Source: Brevibacterium picturae (GTDB lineage Bacteria > Actinomycetota > Actinomycetes > Actinomycetales > Brevibacteriaceae). Taken from it: a DNA stretch of 64,000 nt. The notes below the pieces were generated by a model that was not told where the DNA came from, did no database searches, and was given only the letters and a program-made list of their open reading frames with translations. Of this stretch, positions 7,454 through 16,437 are shown in pieces. The number at the start of each line of letters is the position of its first letter. Within the stretch, counting starts at the first letter, position 1. Position numbers and translations under genes: made by a program. The stretch spans positions 3,224,001 through 3,288,000 of the forward strand of contig NZ_LT629739.1 in NCBI RefSeq assembly GCF_900105045.1. The letters are read 5' to 3'.

Positions 7454-10075
7454 ATGTCGAAACTTGTGACCAAGATGCTGGCAACGGGAGCGGCAGTGTC
7501 AATGTTGACGCTGCCGGGTATCGCCCCTGCTGTTGCCGCACCCCTGGGCGGCGACTCCCTGCGGAATGCACCATCTGAGGCACCTGCGGCAGCAGACTCC
7601 TCAGGAGTAGCAGACCCCGCTGAGGGACCTGCGGCAGCAGACACGTCCGACCCGGCTGACTCCGCCGCGACCGATGAGGATTCCGCTGCTCAGGACGCAT
7701 CCGGGCAGGCGGCCGAGGGCACGAAGGTCCAGCTGCTCAACATCACCGACTTCCACGGACGCATCTCCGAAGCCGGAGCCGAGGTCGCCTCCGTGGTCGA
7801 GGCGCAGCGCGCTGCCTACGCAGAACAGGACGGCGCAGCCGGGACCGGAGTGCTGTCGGCCGGCGACAACATCGGCGCCTCAACCTACGTCTCCTCCTCA
7901 CAGGACGACACCCCCACCCTCAATGTGCTCAACGCCTTGGGGCTGCAGGCTTCGGCGGTCGGCAACCATGAATTCGACAAGGGCATCGACGATCTCACCG
8001 GCCGAGTCTCCGCGGAGACCGACTTCCCCTACCTCGGGGCCAATGTCTACGACAAGAACACCAGCGACGTCGTCGACGGGCTCGACGAATACACCATGAT
8101 CGACGTCGGCGACGTCGAAGTCGCCGTCATCGGCGTCGTCACCAAGGACACCTCGTCGCTGGTCTCACCCGAAGGCATCGCCGATCTCGACTTCGGTGAC
8201 CCCACAGAGGCCGTCAACCGGGTCGTCGGCGAGATCGAGGAACTCCCCGCAGACGAACAGCCGGACATGACGGTCGTCGAGGCCCACCTCGGCGCGTCTG
8301 CCACTGACAGTCTGGAGGCGGCCGAAGCATCCAACGCCGAGTTCGAGAAGCTGGTCACCAAGGCCGACGCCTCCGTCGATGTCCTCTTCACCGGTCACAC
8401 GCACCTGCCCTACTCCTTCGATGCTCCGGTGCCGGGCGAACCCGACCGGACGCGTCCTGTCCTCGAAGCCGGCAGCTACGGCTCGGTCGTCGGACAGGTC
8501 CAGCTCGAAGCCGATGCGAACGGCAACTGGACGACGGAGAAGACCGAGCTGCTGCCGACGAAGGACAAGAGCTTCGACTCACCCGTCGTCGACGAGGTCA
8601 CGTCCATCATCGAGACCGCGGAGGAGAAGGCCAAAGTTCCCGGTTCGGTCGTCGCCGGTGAGATCTCCGAAGACATCAATCGGGCGTTCGTGCTCGACGA
8701 GAACGGCAATCCCAAGACGGACGAGAACGGCGATCTCATCGATGATCGCGGCGCCGAAAGCACCCTGGGCAACCTCGTCGCCGACGCTCTCAAGGACGGG
8801 GTCGAGGACACGCAGCTCGAGTCCGCGGACTTCGGCATCACCAACCCCGGCGGAGTGCGCACCGACCTCAAGTGCGATGACTTCTACAACAACGAAGACA
8901 CGTGCGAGGTCACGGCCGCCGAGCTCAGCAACGTGCTGCCCTTCGCCAACGATCATGGGGTCGTGACGATGAAGGGCTCCGATGTTATCGGTCTGTTCGA
9001 AGAGCAGTGGCAGCCGGCAGAGGCGTCGCGTCCCTTCCTGCATCTGGGCATCTCCGATGAGCTTGAGGTCGTCTACGACTCCGAGGCGGCCAAAGGAGAG
9101 CGTGTGAAGTCGATCGAGGTCGAGGGCAAGACCATCGACCCGAGCAAGGAGTACAGGGTCGCGACCCTGAGCTTCCTCGCCGCCGGGGGAGACAACTTCT
9201 CCTCCTTCACCAAGGGGGAGTTCGAGCTCTCCGGGGCCACGGACTTCGAAACCTGGGTGGACTACTTCGAGAAGAACACCCCCGTTTCTCCGGACAAGGA
9301 CGAACGCCAGGCGGACCTGACCAAGGACGTCATCGACAACGGTGATCTCACGGTCGACCTCAACGCCCCCGACGGTGGCATCGCGCCCGGTGAGAGCAAG
9401 GACTTCGTCCTCAGCACCACCGCCGAGGCGGAGATCGCCGGGCCCGTGGATGTGACCGTCGATCTGCCCGCCGGTTACACCGTCAGCCTCCCTGACTCCG
9501 CGTCGGCGGGAACGAAGAAGTCCGCGGAGTCGGCCACCGCGAAGGCTCCTGAGGTCACGGTGAGTGCTGCGGCGAAGACGATGACCTTGGATTCGATCCC
9601 TGCCGGTGTCAGCGATGTCGCCATCAACGTCACTGCACCCGACGATGCCGCCGGTGAGGTCACCGTCGAGGTGGGTCTGAAAGCCGGGGACGCCGAATGG
9701 TGGGATGACAATCCGCTGCCGCTCAGCCACGAGTTCCGGGCCACGGCACGGGTCGCCGACGAGGCGAACGCGGCAGCCGGCGATGACGGCGGCGTCGATG
9801 CCTCCGGAACCGATGCGAATGCCGACGGCGGTGACGAGGCAAGCGCCGACGCCTCCGGACCGGATGCCAATGCCGACGGCGCGAACGCGGACGACTCCGG
9901 GGCCACCTCGGCGAATGCGGATGGCAGCGAAGCGAACGCCGACGGTTCGAAGGACGGCGGGGATCTGCCCCGCACCGGCTTCGAAGCCTTGAACCTGGTG
10001 GCGGCGGCACTCGCGCTCATCGTCGCAGGCAGCATGGCCGTGACCATGGTGCGACGGCGCAGAACCACGGTGTGA
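7454..10075 (+). CDS. Sortase-anchored 5'-nucleotidase / UDP-sugar hydrolase family protein
   Basis: Secreted metallophosphoesterase expected to release phosphate and nucleosides from extracellular nucleotides. Its 873 residues comprise a signal peptide (1-31), a metallophosphatase domain with NITDFHGR, AGDNIGAS, GNHEFDKG and GHTHLPY, a 5'-nucleotidase C-terminal domain with NPGGVRTDL, a beta-rich segment (DVTVDLPAGYTV), an Asp/Ala/Gly-rich low-complexity stretch (about 770-835), and the sorting signal LPRTG (838-842) with hydrophobic helix and RRRR tail. ATG 7454 follows AAAGGAAA. It ends two bases from the convergent gene. Confidence 0.92.
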   Translation: MSKLVTKMLATGAAVSMLTLPGIAPAVAAPLGGDSLRNAPSEAPAAADSSGVADPAEGPAAADTSDPADSAATDEDSAAQDASGQAAEGTKVQLLNITDFHGRISEAGAEVASVVEAQRAAYAEQDGAAGTGVLSAGDNIGASTYVSSSQDDTPTLNVLNALGLQASAVGNHEFDKGIDDLTGRVSAETDFPYLGANVYDKNTSDVVDGLDEYTMIDVGDVEVAVIGVVTKDTSSLVSPEGIADLDFGDPTEAVNRVVGEIEELPADEQPDMTVVEAHLGASATDSLEAAEASNAEFEKLVTKADASVDVLFTGHTHLPYSFDAPVPGEPDRTRPVLEAGSYGSVVGQVQLEADANGNWTTEKTELLPTKDKSFDSPVVDEVTSIIETAEEKAKVPGSVVAGEISEDINRAFVLDENGNPKTDENGDLIDDRGAESTLGNLVADALKDGVEDTQLESADFGITNPGGVRTDLKCDDFYNNEDTCEVTAAELSNVLPFANDHGVVTMKGSDVIGLFEEQWQPAEASRPFLHLGISDELEVVYDSEAAKGERVKSIEVEGKTIDPSKEYRVATLSFLAAGGDNFSSFTKGEFELSGATDFETWVDYFEKNTPVSPDKDERQADLTKDVIDNGDLTVDLNAPDGGIAPGESKDFVLSTTAEAEIAGPVDVTVDLPAGYTVSLPDSASAGTKKSAESATAKAPEVTVSAAAKTMTLDSIPAGVSDVAINVTAPDDAAGEVTVEVGLKAGDAEWWDDNPLPLSHEFRATARVADEANAAAGDDGGVDASGTDANADGGDEASADASGPDANADGANADDSGATSANADGSEANADGSKDGGDLPRTGFEALNLVAAALALIVAGSMAVTMVRRRRTTV

Positions 10076-10077
10076 GG

Positions 10078-12270
10078 TCAGGCGGAAGTGGTCAGTTTCG
10101 TCTGATCGCCGCTGTCTGCTGATTGCTTCGTCTCGAAGGTTTCGAGGTGGACCAGCACCGGAACGAGGAAGAGGATGCCCACGGCGGGGACGACGATTCC
10201 CGAATCGTTGATGACCGTGCCCACGCCCAGCAGGATGGCCAGGCTGATCATGCCCGCCCGCAGAAGCGGAATCCGTTCGTAGGCGGCGGACATGCCGTGC
10301 AGCGAGAATCGCTGCGGTGCCAGCGCCAGCCAGAACACGCCGATGATGATGAGCGGCAGGACCAGCGTCATCCACGATTGGGTCAGGATGTCGATGTTCA
10401 TGCCGATCTTGCGTGCGAACACGCTCAGGGCGTCGCCGCTGATGACGGAGTCGAAGAAGCGGCCGAAGTGCGTGCGCTGATCGGCGGGACGCAGCCAGTC
10501 GATGAACAGCACCGCCAGCATGACGATGCCGGCGATCCCGACAGTCACTCCCATGCGTTTGAGGGAGAATCTGACGCTCGCGGCGGCGAGGACGAGATAG
10601 GCAACGCCGATGATCAGCGTCGGCACGGAACCGAACTTCGTGCCCAACCCCGGGGCCGCCAGGATCACAGCCGAGACGAGGACCGGGATCGTGACGATGA
10701 GGATTCGCATGATTCGGCGGTCTGTCATCGACGCGAATCCGGCGACCGCCAGCAGCAAGGCGCAGCAGTAGAGCGCGAGCGCGGAGTTGCCGATGCCGTA
10801 GAATCTCGAGGCGATGAGCAGCGGTTCGCCCAGCAACGTCGACATCTGCAGCCGCGAGCCGGTCATCACGTCGTAGGCGAGGACGAGAACCGTGACGACG
10901 CAGACGAAGAGCACCGGCCCGAACTTGTGCCCGCGCCACGGGCCCAGCAGGGCGATGGCACCCAAGACCAGCGACCAGCCGGCCAGGGTTCCCAGCATCG
11001 CGATATCCGGGTTGGTGGCCCGTTCCCAGGGCACGGTGTTGACCAGATATGTCGATACCGGCATCGCAGCGAAGACGATGCCCAGGCGGTAGGCGCCCGA
11101 ATGCACGAGGGCACGGTGGTTCTTGCGCAGGAACCAGGCGAGGGCCAGGAGGCCGACCATGAGCGAGGCGATGACGGGGAAGAACCATGTGGACAGCTCG
11201 TGCTGGGTTTTGACCGCCACCTGTCGATCGAGAACCGCCTGGAAGCGTGACTCCCAACTGCTGCCGGTGCTGTCGTGGGTCATCGGGGCTCCGGCCGCAT
11301 TGTCCATGGGCTCGCCGCCGCTGAGTTCGACGAGCGTCGGCGCGATGTCGGGCACCTGGACCAGGCCCGGCTGCCGCGTTGACGAGGAGGTCAGCAGCCC
11401 GGCCTCGCCGGCGGGGTCGAGGGCCATCGCCGCCTGCATCGACGAACCCTTGTTGGCTCCATCCGCGATCGAGGAGAAGATCACCGGGGTCTGGCCTGTT
11501 GACAGCCCCTGGGACGGGTCGCCGTCGCTCCACGCCGTGGCTTCGAGGATCGTGCCGACACGTTTGTCGAGGGTTTTGAGGGAGTATCCGTCCAAGGTGG
11601 TGTTGCCGAGGTCGATCAGCGACAACTCACCGTCTTCCGAGGCTTGGGTGGCCTTCTGGGCGAGATCCTCGCCGACGGGAGACCACCCGTGAACGTGTCC
11701 GTTCGGGGTGGCTGCGGCGATGGCGGCGCCGGGGCCGAAGGCCTGGATCTTCGGCACCGACTCGGAGAGTCCGCCGAGCCCGGCGTCGTAGTTGTCTCCA
11801 CGCGCCACCTGGGAGTAGACGTCCCAGTCCGCGACCCATCCGTCCAGCGGCGGGGCAGGCTGACGACACTCTTCGCGCGGCTCATCGGCAGCGCGTCGTC
11901 CCGACCCCACAGCCAGCCATCCGTCGACCGGACAGCTGGTGGCTCGCACGCTGCGCGGAGTGATGGTGCCGATCTGTGCGGACTTCATCATCTTCCACAG
12001 ATTCGGAGTGGTACGCGGATCGAGGTCTTCGAAGCTGAAGCCGGAGACCCCGATGAAGATCGGTGCATTCTCCACCGAGGCGGCCGATCCTTCCGTGGTC
12101 TCCGCAGCGGAGTAGTCGGTTCCGTTCCCGCTCGTGCTCGCGTTCGTGCTCGCATCCGGGCTGGTGCTTGCGTTCGCGCCCGCCTGGGACGCCGGAGGGA
12201 GCCCGAGGATGAGCAGTGCGATGACGAAGATGCCCAGCAGCACCCGCAGCGGAATGGCCGTATTTCTCAT
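10078..12270 (-). CDS. Membrane protein with alkaline-phosphatase-like ectodomain (paralogue 2)
   Basis: The 730-residue protein has a signal-anchor, a Ser/Thr/Asn-rich linker (residues 32-60), an extracytoplasmic domain with a degenerate alkaline-phosphatase-superfamily look (GVSGFSFEDLDPRTTPNLW), and about eleven C-terminal membrane segments from residue 370. A conserved loop reads DVMTGSRLQ...RFYGIGNSALA. It overlaps the upstream gene by four bases (ATGA) and shares architecture with it, so the pair arose by duplication. Metal ligands of active phosphatases are not evident. Function unknown; an envelope-polymer role would be a guess. Confidence 0.8.
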   Translation of the reverse strand: MRNTAIPLRVLLGIFVIALLILGLPPASQAGANASTSPDASTNASTSGNGTDYSAAETTEGSAASVENAPIFIGVSGFSFEDLDPRTTPNLWKMMKSAQIGTITPRSVRATSCPVDGWLAVGSGRRAADEPREECRQPAPPLDGWVADWDVYSQVARGDNYDAGLGGLSESVPKIQAFGPGAAIAAATPNGHVHGWSPVGEDLAQKATQASEDGELSLIDLGNTTLDGYSLKTLDKRVGTILEATAWSDGDPSQGLSTGQTPVIFSSIADGANKGSSMQAAMALDPAGEAGLLTSSSTRQPGLVQVPDIAPTLVELSGGEPMDNAAGAPMTHDSTGSSWESRFQAVLDRQVAVKTQHELSTWFFPVIASLMVGLLALAWFLRKNHRALVHSGAYRLGIVFAAMPVSTYLVNTVPWERATNPDIAMLGTLAGWSLVLGAIALLGPWRGHKFGPVLFVCVVTVLVLAYDVMTGSRLQMSTLLGEPLLIASRFYGIGNSALALYCCALLLAVAGFASMTDRRIMRILIVTIPVLVSAVILAAPGLGTKFGSVPTLIIGVAYLVLAAASVRFSLKRMGVTVGIAGIVMLAVLFIDWLRPADQRTHFGRFFDSVISGDALSVFARKIGMNIDILTQSWMTLVLPLIIIGVFWLALAPQRFSLHGMSAAYERIPLLRAGMISLAILLGVGTVINDSGIVVPAVGILFLVPVLVHLETFETKQSADSGDQTKLTTSA

Positions 12271-14927
12271 GCCCGATCAGTCCTGGTCTCAGCCGAATCC
12301 TCGGGGGTCTCAGGCGAATCGTCAGGGGTGTCAGCACCCATCTCGGGGGCCTCAGCCCTCATGAGGATGGTCCGTGTGCTGCCTCGGCGTGATCTGCTGT
12401 CCGAGCCTGTCGTGCCGCCCGAGCGTGCGACCTTCTCATGGGCGTGCTCGGCGCTCAGCGCCAGCAGATAGGGCAGCAGCACCATGGCTCCGGTTGAGGG
12501 CACGGCGATGCCGGAATCCGTGAGCACCAGCCCCACAGCCATGCCCGTGGCTGCGGCGAGGAAACCGAAGTGGATGTCCTGGTCCTCGAACACCTGCGGC
12601 AGACGTCCCCGCCATTTGTTCGTCAAGCGACCGGTGCGAGTCGTGGACGAGATGCTGGGGAAGTGGAGTAGATAGCGGAGGAAGAACAGGATCGCGATGA
12701 CCGCGAGGGGAGTCACGATCGCCAGCGCAGGGTTGATCTGAATGATGTGGAGATTGGCGCCGAGCTTCCGGCCGATCACCTGCAGGGCCTCACCGGTGAC
12801 GATCTGGTCGAAGAAGTTCCCGAAGTGCGAGCGTGCCCCCGGTTCGCGCAGCCAGTCGAGGAACGCGATGCCCAGCAGTACTGTCAGTGAGGCGAGGCCT
12901 ATGAGCACAAGACGGACGATGGTGAGGCGGATGCGGCTGACCAAGGCCAGCAGCACCAGGAGTCCGGCCAGGGTGGCGATCGTGCCGCCGAACTTTGCAC
13001 CCCAGGACGGGTTTCCGGACACGAACACCGCGAACAGTCCGAGGACGAGGGGAAGGATGACGACCATCCTGCGATGTCCCTTCGACCGCAGCCAGGAGAT
13101 CGCAAGGCCCAGGAAGATGAACAGGCTGACGATGAAGATCGCCGCTCCCTGATTGCCCAGGCCGTAGTACCTTCCACCGACGATCGGGTTGTAGCCCAGC
13201 AGGGAGTTGCCCTGCAGATGCGAACCGGTGATGAGGTCTGCGGAGAGGATGAGGAAGCTGGCCAGCGAGAGTGCGGCCACGCGACCGCGCCAGGTTCGAC
13301 CCCAGGGCGGGAGCAGCGAGACGACGAAGAGAGCTGCGGCCGAGACTGCGATCGACAGTCCCAAACCGAAGCCGGGCTGGGGCAGCCGGGCCCAGGGGAA
13401 GAGTCCGGCCAGGAACGCACTCATCGGCAAGGTTGCCGCGGCGAGTGAGATCCAGGCCAGGAATCGGTGCACGGTGGGGGCGATCGTCGCACCGCCTCGG
13501 CGGCCGATGACGGTCCGGGAGAGCAGAAGTCCGCACAGGATGAACAGGACGTAGAAGGTGATGTCGAGGAGCAGGGAGAACGTCGACAGATGCTGGTAGA
13601 TCGTTGTCGACTTCTGCGATTCGGACACAAGATCATCGATGCGCTTGTCCGGAGCGTCATCGGTGGGCGTGATGTCGAAGGAGATGCCGCTGGGGGAGGA
13701 GATGCCGAACTGGTCGAGGATCCCCGGGGCCAGGTCCGTGATCTGCAGGAGGCCGGGGGTGCGTGTGCTGGACGAGGACACACTCCCCGGTTCATAGCCG
13801 GGGCCGGAGGCGATGAATGCGCGCAGCTGCGGCAGACTCGAGCTGTCGCCGAGGCCGGCCACAATGATCGTGGGTTCGGCGCTTCCCGGCTTCGCAGAGT
13901 CACGGACTTCGTCCAGCTTGGCGCCCAAGCGCTTATCGGCCTCGGCGACGCGCTTCTCGCGGTCGAAGGAGACAGGGACGGTGTAGGAGTATTCGGGGAT
14001 CGGATCGTAGAGCCACGCCGATGACCCGATCGAACCCAGGTCGACGAGACCGAGCCGGCAGTCGGTGGCGGCCGCATCGTCGGTGTAGTCGGCCACGATG
14101 CCGTTCTCGTCGGCGACGGCATAGGCCGCGCCGGGACCCTCGGCGGCGACGCAGGCTTCGAGCTGCGATTCGTCTCCGGCGGAGTCATTGCCTGTTGGGT
14201 TAGTCGTCCCCTGTTCGCGGACGAGGCGGGCGAGCATCCCGTAGTCCACCGAGTAGCCGGAGTCGACGTTCGGTTCCTTGATGGACTCGAAGTCACCGAT
14301 CGCGGCGGTAGTCGTGCCCCGAGCGGAATCCTCGGCGAGATATTCATCACTCGATGCTCCAGCGCCGCTGCCTGATGCCGAGTCCTCCTCCGCATTGTCC
14401 ACGGCCTTCGCGACGGCTTCGTCGCTGGTCGACGGGGCACTCAACGGGGGGCAGGTGGCCGTGCTGTCGGCTTCGTCCGGATCGGCCGGAGGGCCAGCCT
14501 CGGCGCGGGCCCCGGCACCCAGGGACAGCCACCCGGATCCGGGGCAGGTGGCCGACCCGATGGTGCGCACATTGAGGTTGGCGGCCGCACCGTCGGAGAA
14601 GAGCGCGTAGAGGTTGGGCGTGCGCACGGGGTCGATATCGTTGATGGTCAGACCCGGTATGCCGTAGACGATGGTCTTCCCATCGGCGGCTTGTGAGGCC
14701 TCGGAATCCTGGCCCGATGCTCCGGTGTTCGCCGAATCTGTGGTGCTTGCCGATGCTGCGGTGTCGGCCGCGGATGTCGCGGGCGATTCGGTGCTCGGTG
14801 ACTCGTCTGCGGCAGTCGCCGGTGACTGTGCGGGGCCGAGCACAAGCACCAAGAGCCCGAGAACTAATCCCAGCACCAGGAGTCTGTATGCGGGAAGGCA
14901 CTTGGGCAGCAGGGATGTGGGCGGCAC
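12267..14927 (-). CDS. Membrane protein with alkaline-phosphatase-like ectodomain (paralogue 1)
   Basis: The 886-residue paralogue of the next gene: signal-anchor (LLVLGLVLGLLVLVLG), Ser/Thr/Ala linker, ectodomain (YGIPGLTINDIDPVRTPNL), then eleven or so membrane segments with the shared loop DLITGSHLQ...RYYGLGNQGAA, and a charged tail rich in Pro, Glu and Asp. The frame is open up to 15320, but that stretch overlaps the rplM promoter; GTG 14927, just before the hydrophobic segment, is the most sensible start, without a clear ribosome site. It is divergent from rplM. No function is recognised. Confidence 0.75.
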   Translation of the reverse strand: MPPTSLLPKCLPAYRLLVLGLVLGLLVLVLGPAQSPATAADESPSTESPATSAADTAASASTTDSANTGASGQDSEASQAADGKTIVYGIPGLTINDIDPVRTPNLYALFSDGAAANLNVRTIGSATCPGSGWLSLGAGARAEAGPPADPDEADSTATCPPLSAPSTSDEAVAKAVDNAEEDSASGSGAGASSDEYLAEDSARGTTTAAIGDFESIKEPNVDSGYSVDYGMLARLVREQGTTNPTGNDSAGDESQLEACVAAEGPGAAYAVADENGIVADYTDDAAATDCRLGLVDLGSIGSSAWLYDPIPEYSYTVPVSFDREKRVAEADKRLGAKLDEVRDSAKPGSAEPTIIVAGLGDSSSLPQLRAFIASGPGYEPGSVSSSSTRTPGLLQITDLAPGILDQFGISSPSGISFDITPTDDAPDKRIDDLVSESQKSTTIYQHLSTFSLLLDITFYVLFILCGLLLSRTVIGRRGGATIAPTVHRFLAWISLAAATLPMSAFLAGLFPWARLPQPGFGLGLSIAVSAAALFVVSLLPPWGRTWRGRVAALSLASFLILSADLITGSHLQGNSLLGYNPIVGGRYYGLGNQGAAIFIVSLFIFLGLAISWLRSKGHRRMVVILPLVLGLFAVFVSGNPSWGAKFGGTIATLAGLLVLLALVSRIRLTIVRLVLIGLASLTVLLGIAFLDWLREPGARSHFGNFFDQIVTGEALQVIGRKLGANLHIIQINPALAIVTPLAVIAILFFLRYLLHFPSISSTTRTGRLTNKWRGRLPQVFEDQDIHFGFLAAATGMAVGLVLTDSGIAVPSTGAMVLLPYLLALSAEHAHEKVARSGGTTGSDSRSRRGSTRTILMRAEAPEMGADTPDDSPETPEDSAETRTDRA

Positions 14928-15019
14928 ATGACAATGGTATCGGCTCAGGTTTCCGCCCGCTCTGGCACTGGCCTGAGCGTTTGCTACGCGGGTGAGAGTG
15001 CATGTATATTTGATTGTCG

Positions 15020-15049
15020 TTGTGTGTGTCCGTCGTGCTCCCTTACATA
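15020..15049 (+). promoter_or_regulatory. Possible rplM-rpsI promoter
   Basis: TTGTGT (15020-15025) and TACATA (15044-15049) are 18 bases apart and would give a leader of about 135 bases before rplM. No known L13 leader structure was recognised. Confidence 0.4.
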
Positions 15050-15192
15050 GCCTCATGCGTTGCAGGCCCGTAGGTGAGGGGACGTCTTCGACGGACAGAC
15101 CCGATTCAAGACAACGAGTGCCTTGACTCATCAGACTCACGACCCGATGAGCCAACGGCACTACACCAAGAGATACGAAAAGAAGGCTACTT

Positions 15193-15636
15193 TTGCGTAC
15201 GTTCACACCCAAGCCCGGCGATATTGAGCGCCAGTGGCACGTCATTGACGCCACTGACCAGGTGCTCGGTCGTCTTGCCTCCCAGGTTGCACGCCTGCTG
15301 CGCGGCAAGCACAAGACCACCTATGCTCCTCATATCGACACCGGTGACTTCGTCATCATCATCAATGCCGACAAGGTCGCATTGACCGGTGCGAAGCTCG
15401 ACCAGAAGCGCGCTTACCACCACTCGGGTTACCCGGGCGGTCTCAAGAGCGTCAACTACGCCGAGCTTCTCGCCACCAATCCCGAGCGCGCAGTCGAAAA
15501 GGCTGTCGGCGGTATGGTTCCGAAGACTCGTCTCGGACGTGCCCAGATGCAGAAGCTGAAGGTGTACACGGGTGGAGAGCACCCACACGCCGCTCAGAAT
15601 CCGCAGTCGTACGAACTCAGCCAGGTCGCGCAGTAA
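15193..15636 (+). CDS. rplM: 50S ribosomal protein L13
   Basis: 147 residues starting [19 protein letters not shown] and containing the L13 motifs [16 protein letters not shown] and [14 protein letters not shown]. It is an early-assembly protein of the large subunit. The start is an unusual TTG at 15193, with AGAAGG seven bases before it; no ATG or GTG gives a full-length L13. It is followed after 34 bases by rpsI, the standard bacterial pair. Confidence 0.98.
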   Translation: MRTFTPKPGDIERQWHVIDATDQVLGRLASQVARLLRGKHKTTYAPHIDTGDFVIIINADKVALTGAKLDQKRAYHHSGYPGGLKSVNYAELLATNPERAVEKAVGGMVPKTRLGRAQMQKLKVYTGGEHPHAAQNPQSYELSQVAQ

Positions 15637-15670
15637 GCGCGCTTGAGCTCTAGACATACCGAGGAGAACC

Positions 15671-16186
15671 GTGGCTGAAGAAACCACCACTGCGACAGAG
15701 ACTGTCGAAGAACCAATCGCAACCGAATACACGTCGGAGACCCCCGAATCCGCAGGCCTGGGCGAACAGACCGCCGGCGGACGCGGCCAGTCCCTGACCG
15801 CTCCCGGCAACGGAGTCGGCCGCCGCAAGCAGGCAATCGCTCGCGTGCGCCTGATCCCCGGATCCGGTGAATGGACCATCAACGGACGCTCTCTCGAAGA
15901 GTACTTCCCGAACAAGCTGCACCAGCAGCTCGTGAACGAGCCCTTCCGCCTCCTGGACCTCGAAGGACGTTTCGACGTCGTCGTGCGCATCTCCGGTGGC
16001 GGACCGTCCGGTCAGGCCGGAGCCGTTCGTCTGGGCATCGCCCGTTCGCTCAACCAGATCGACGAAGAGTCGAACCGTGCCGAGCTGAAGAAGGCAGGCT
16101 ACCTGCGCCGCGACGCACGCGTCCCCGAGCGCAAGAAGGCCGGTCTCAAGAAGGCACGTAAGGCACCTCAGTTCTCGAAGCGCTGA
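15671..16186 (+). CDS. rpsI: 30S ribosomal protein S9
   Basis: 171 residues. The conserved S9 part begins [19 protein letters not shown] (about residue 47) and ends [12 protein letters not shown], the typical basic tail that reaches the P site. The first 45 residues are an acidic, Thr-rich extension, common in actinobacterial S9. The start is GTG 15671 behind GAGGAGAACC. It is co-transcribed with rplM and closed by a strong hairpin terminator. Confidence 0.98.
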   Translation: MAEETTTATETVEEPIATEYTSETPESAGLGEQTAGGRGQSLTAPGNGVGRRKQAIARVRLIPGSGEWTINGRSLEEYFPNKLHQQLVNEPFRLLDLEGRFDVVVRISGGGPSGQAGAVRLGIARSLNQIDEESNRAELKKAGYLRRDARVPERKKAGLKKARKAPQFSKR

Positions 16187-16260
16187 TTCTGCTGTCAGGA
16201 CTGCGCCTGGTCTGCCGCTGAGGCGCAGTCACCGACAGTTCAGCTCGATGAACACCGCAA

Positions 16261-16292
16261 TGCGGCCCCGAACCGGATTCGGGGCCGCATTT
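16261..16292 (+). terminator. Intrinsic terminator of rplM-rpsI
   Basis: A 12-base perfect stem, TGCGGCCCCGAA / TTCGGGGCCGCA, with loop CCGGA and a short TTT behind it. It lies 75 bases after the rpsI stop. Confidence 0.85.
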
Positions 16293-16437
16293 CGTGCATT
16301 CACTCGCTTCTCGCCCCTCCCTCGCCGCGTCACCGGCGACTCATCTCGCACCGATTTCGGGCGTCGTGCGGTCCGGCACCACCGCCTCGGCGGCGCTATG
16401 GACTAATATCGACGAGAAATTGAGGAAAGGACTTTCC

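Noticed and set aside
8579..11533. A 984-codon open frame on the minus strand across the nucleotidase and a membrane-protein gene
   Set aside because: It crosses the convergent boundary of two well-supported genes, has no recognisable motif, and is the kind of long antisense frame common in high-GC DNA.
15050..15192. L13 autoregulatory leader before rplM
   Set aside because: No matching stem arrangement could be recognised in the leader.
14928..15320. Longer start for the first phosphatase-like membrane protein
   Set aside because: The extra 131 residues have no signal-peptide or domain character and would cover the rplM promoter and leader.
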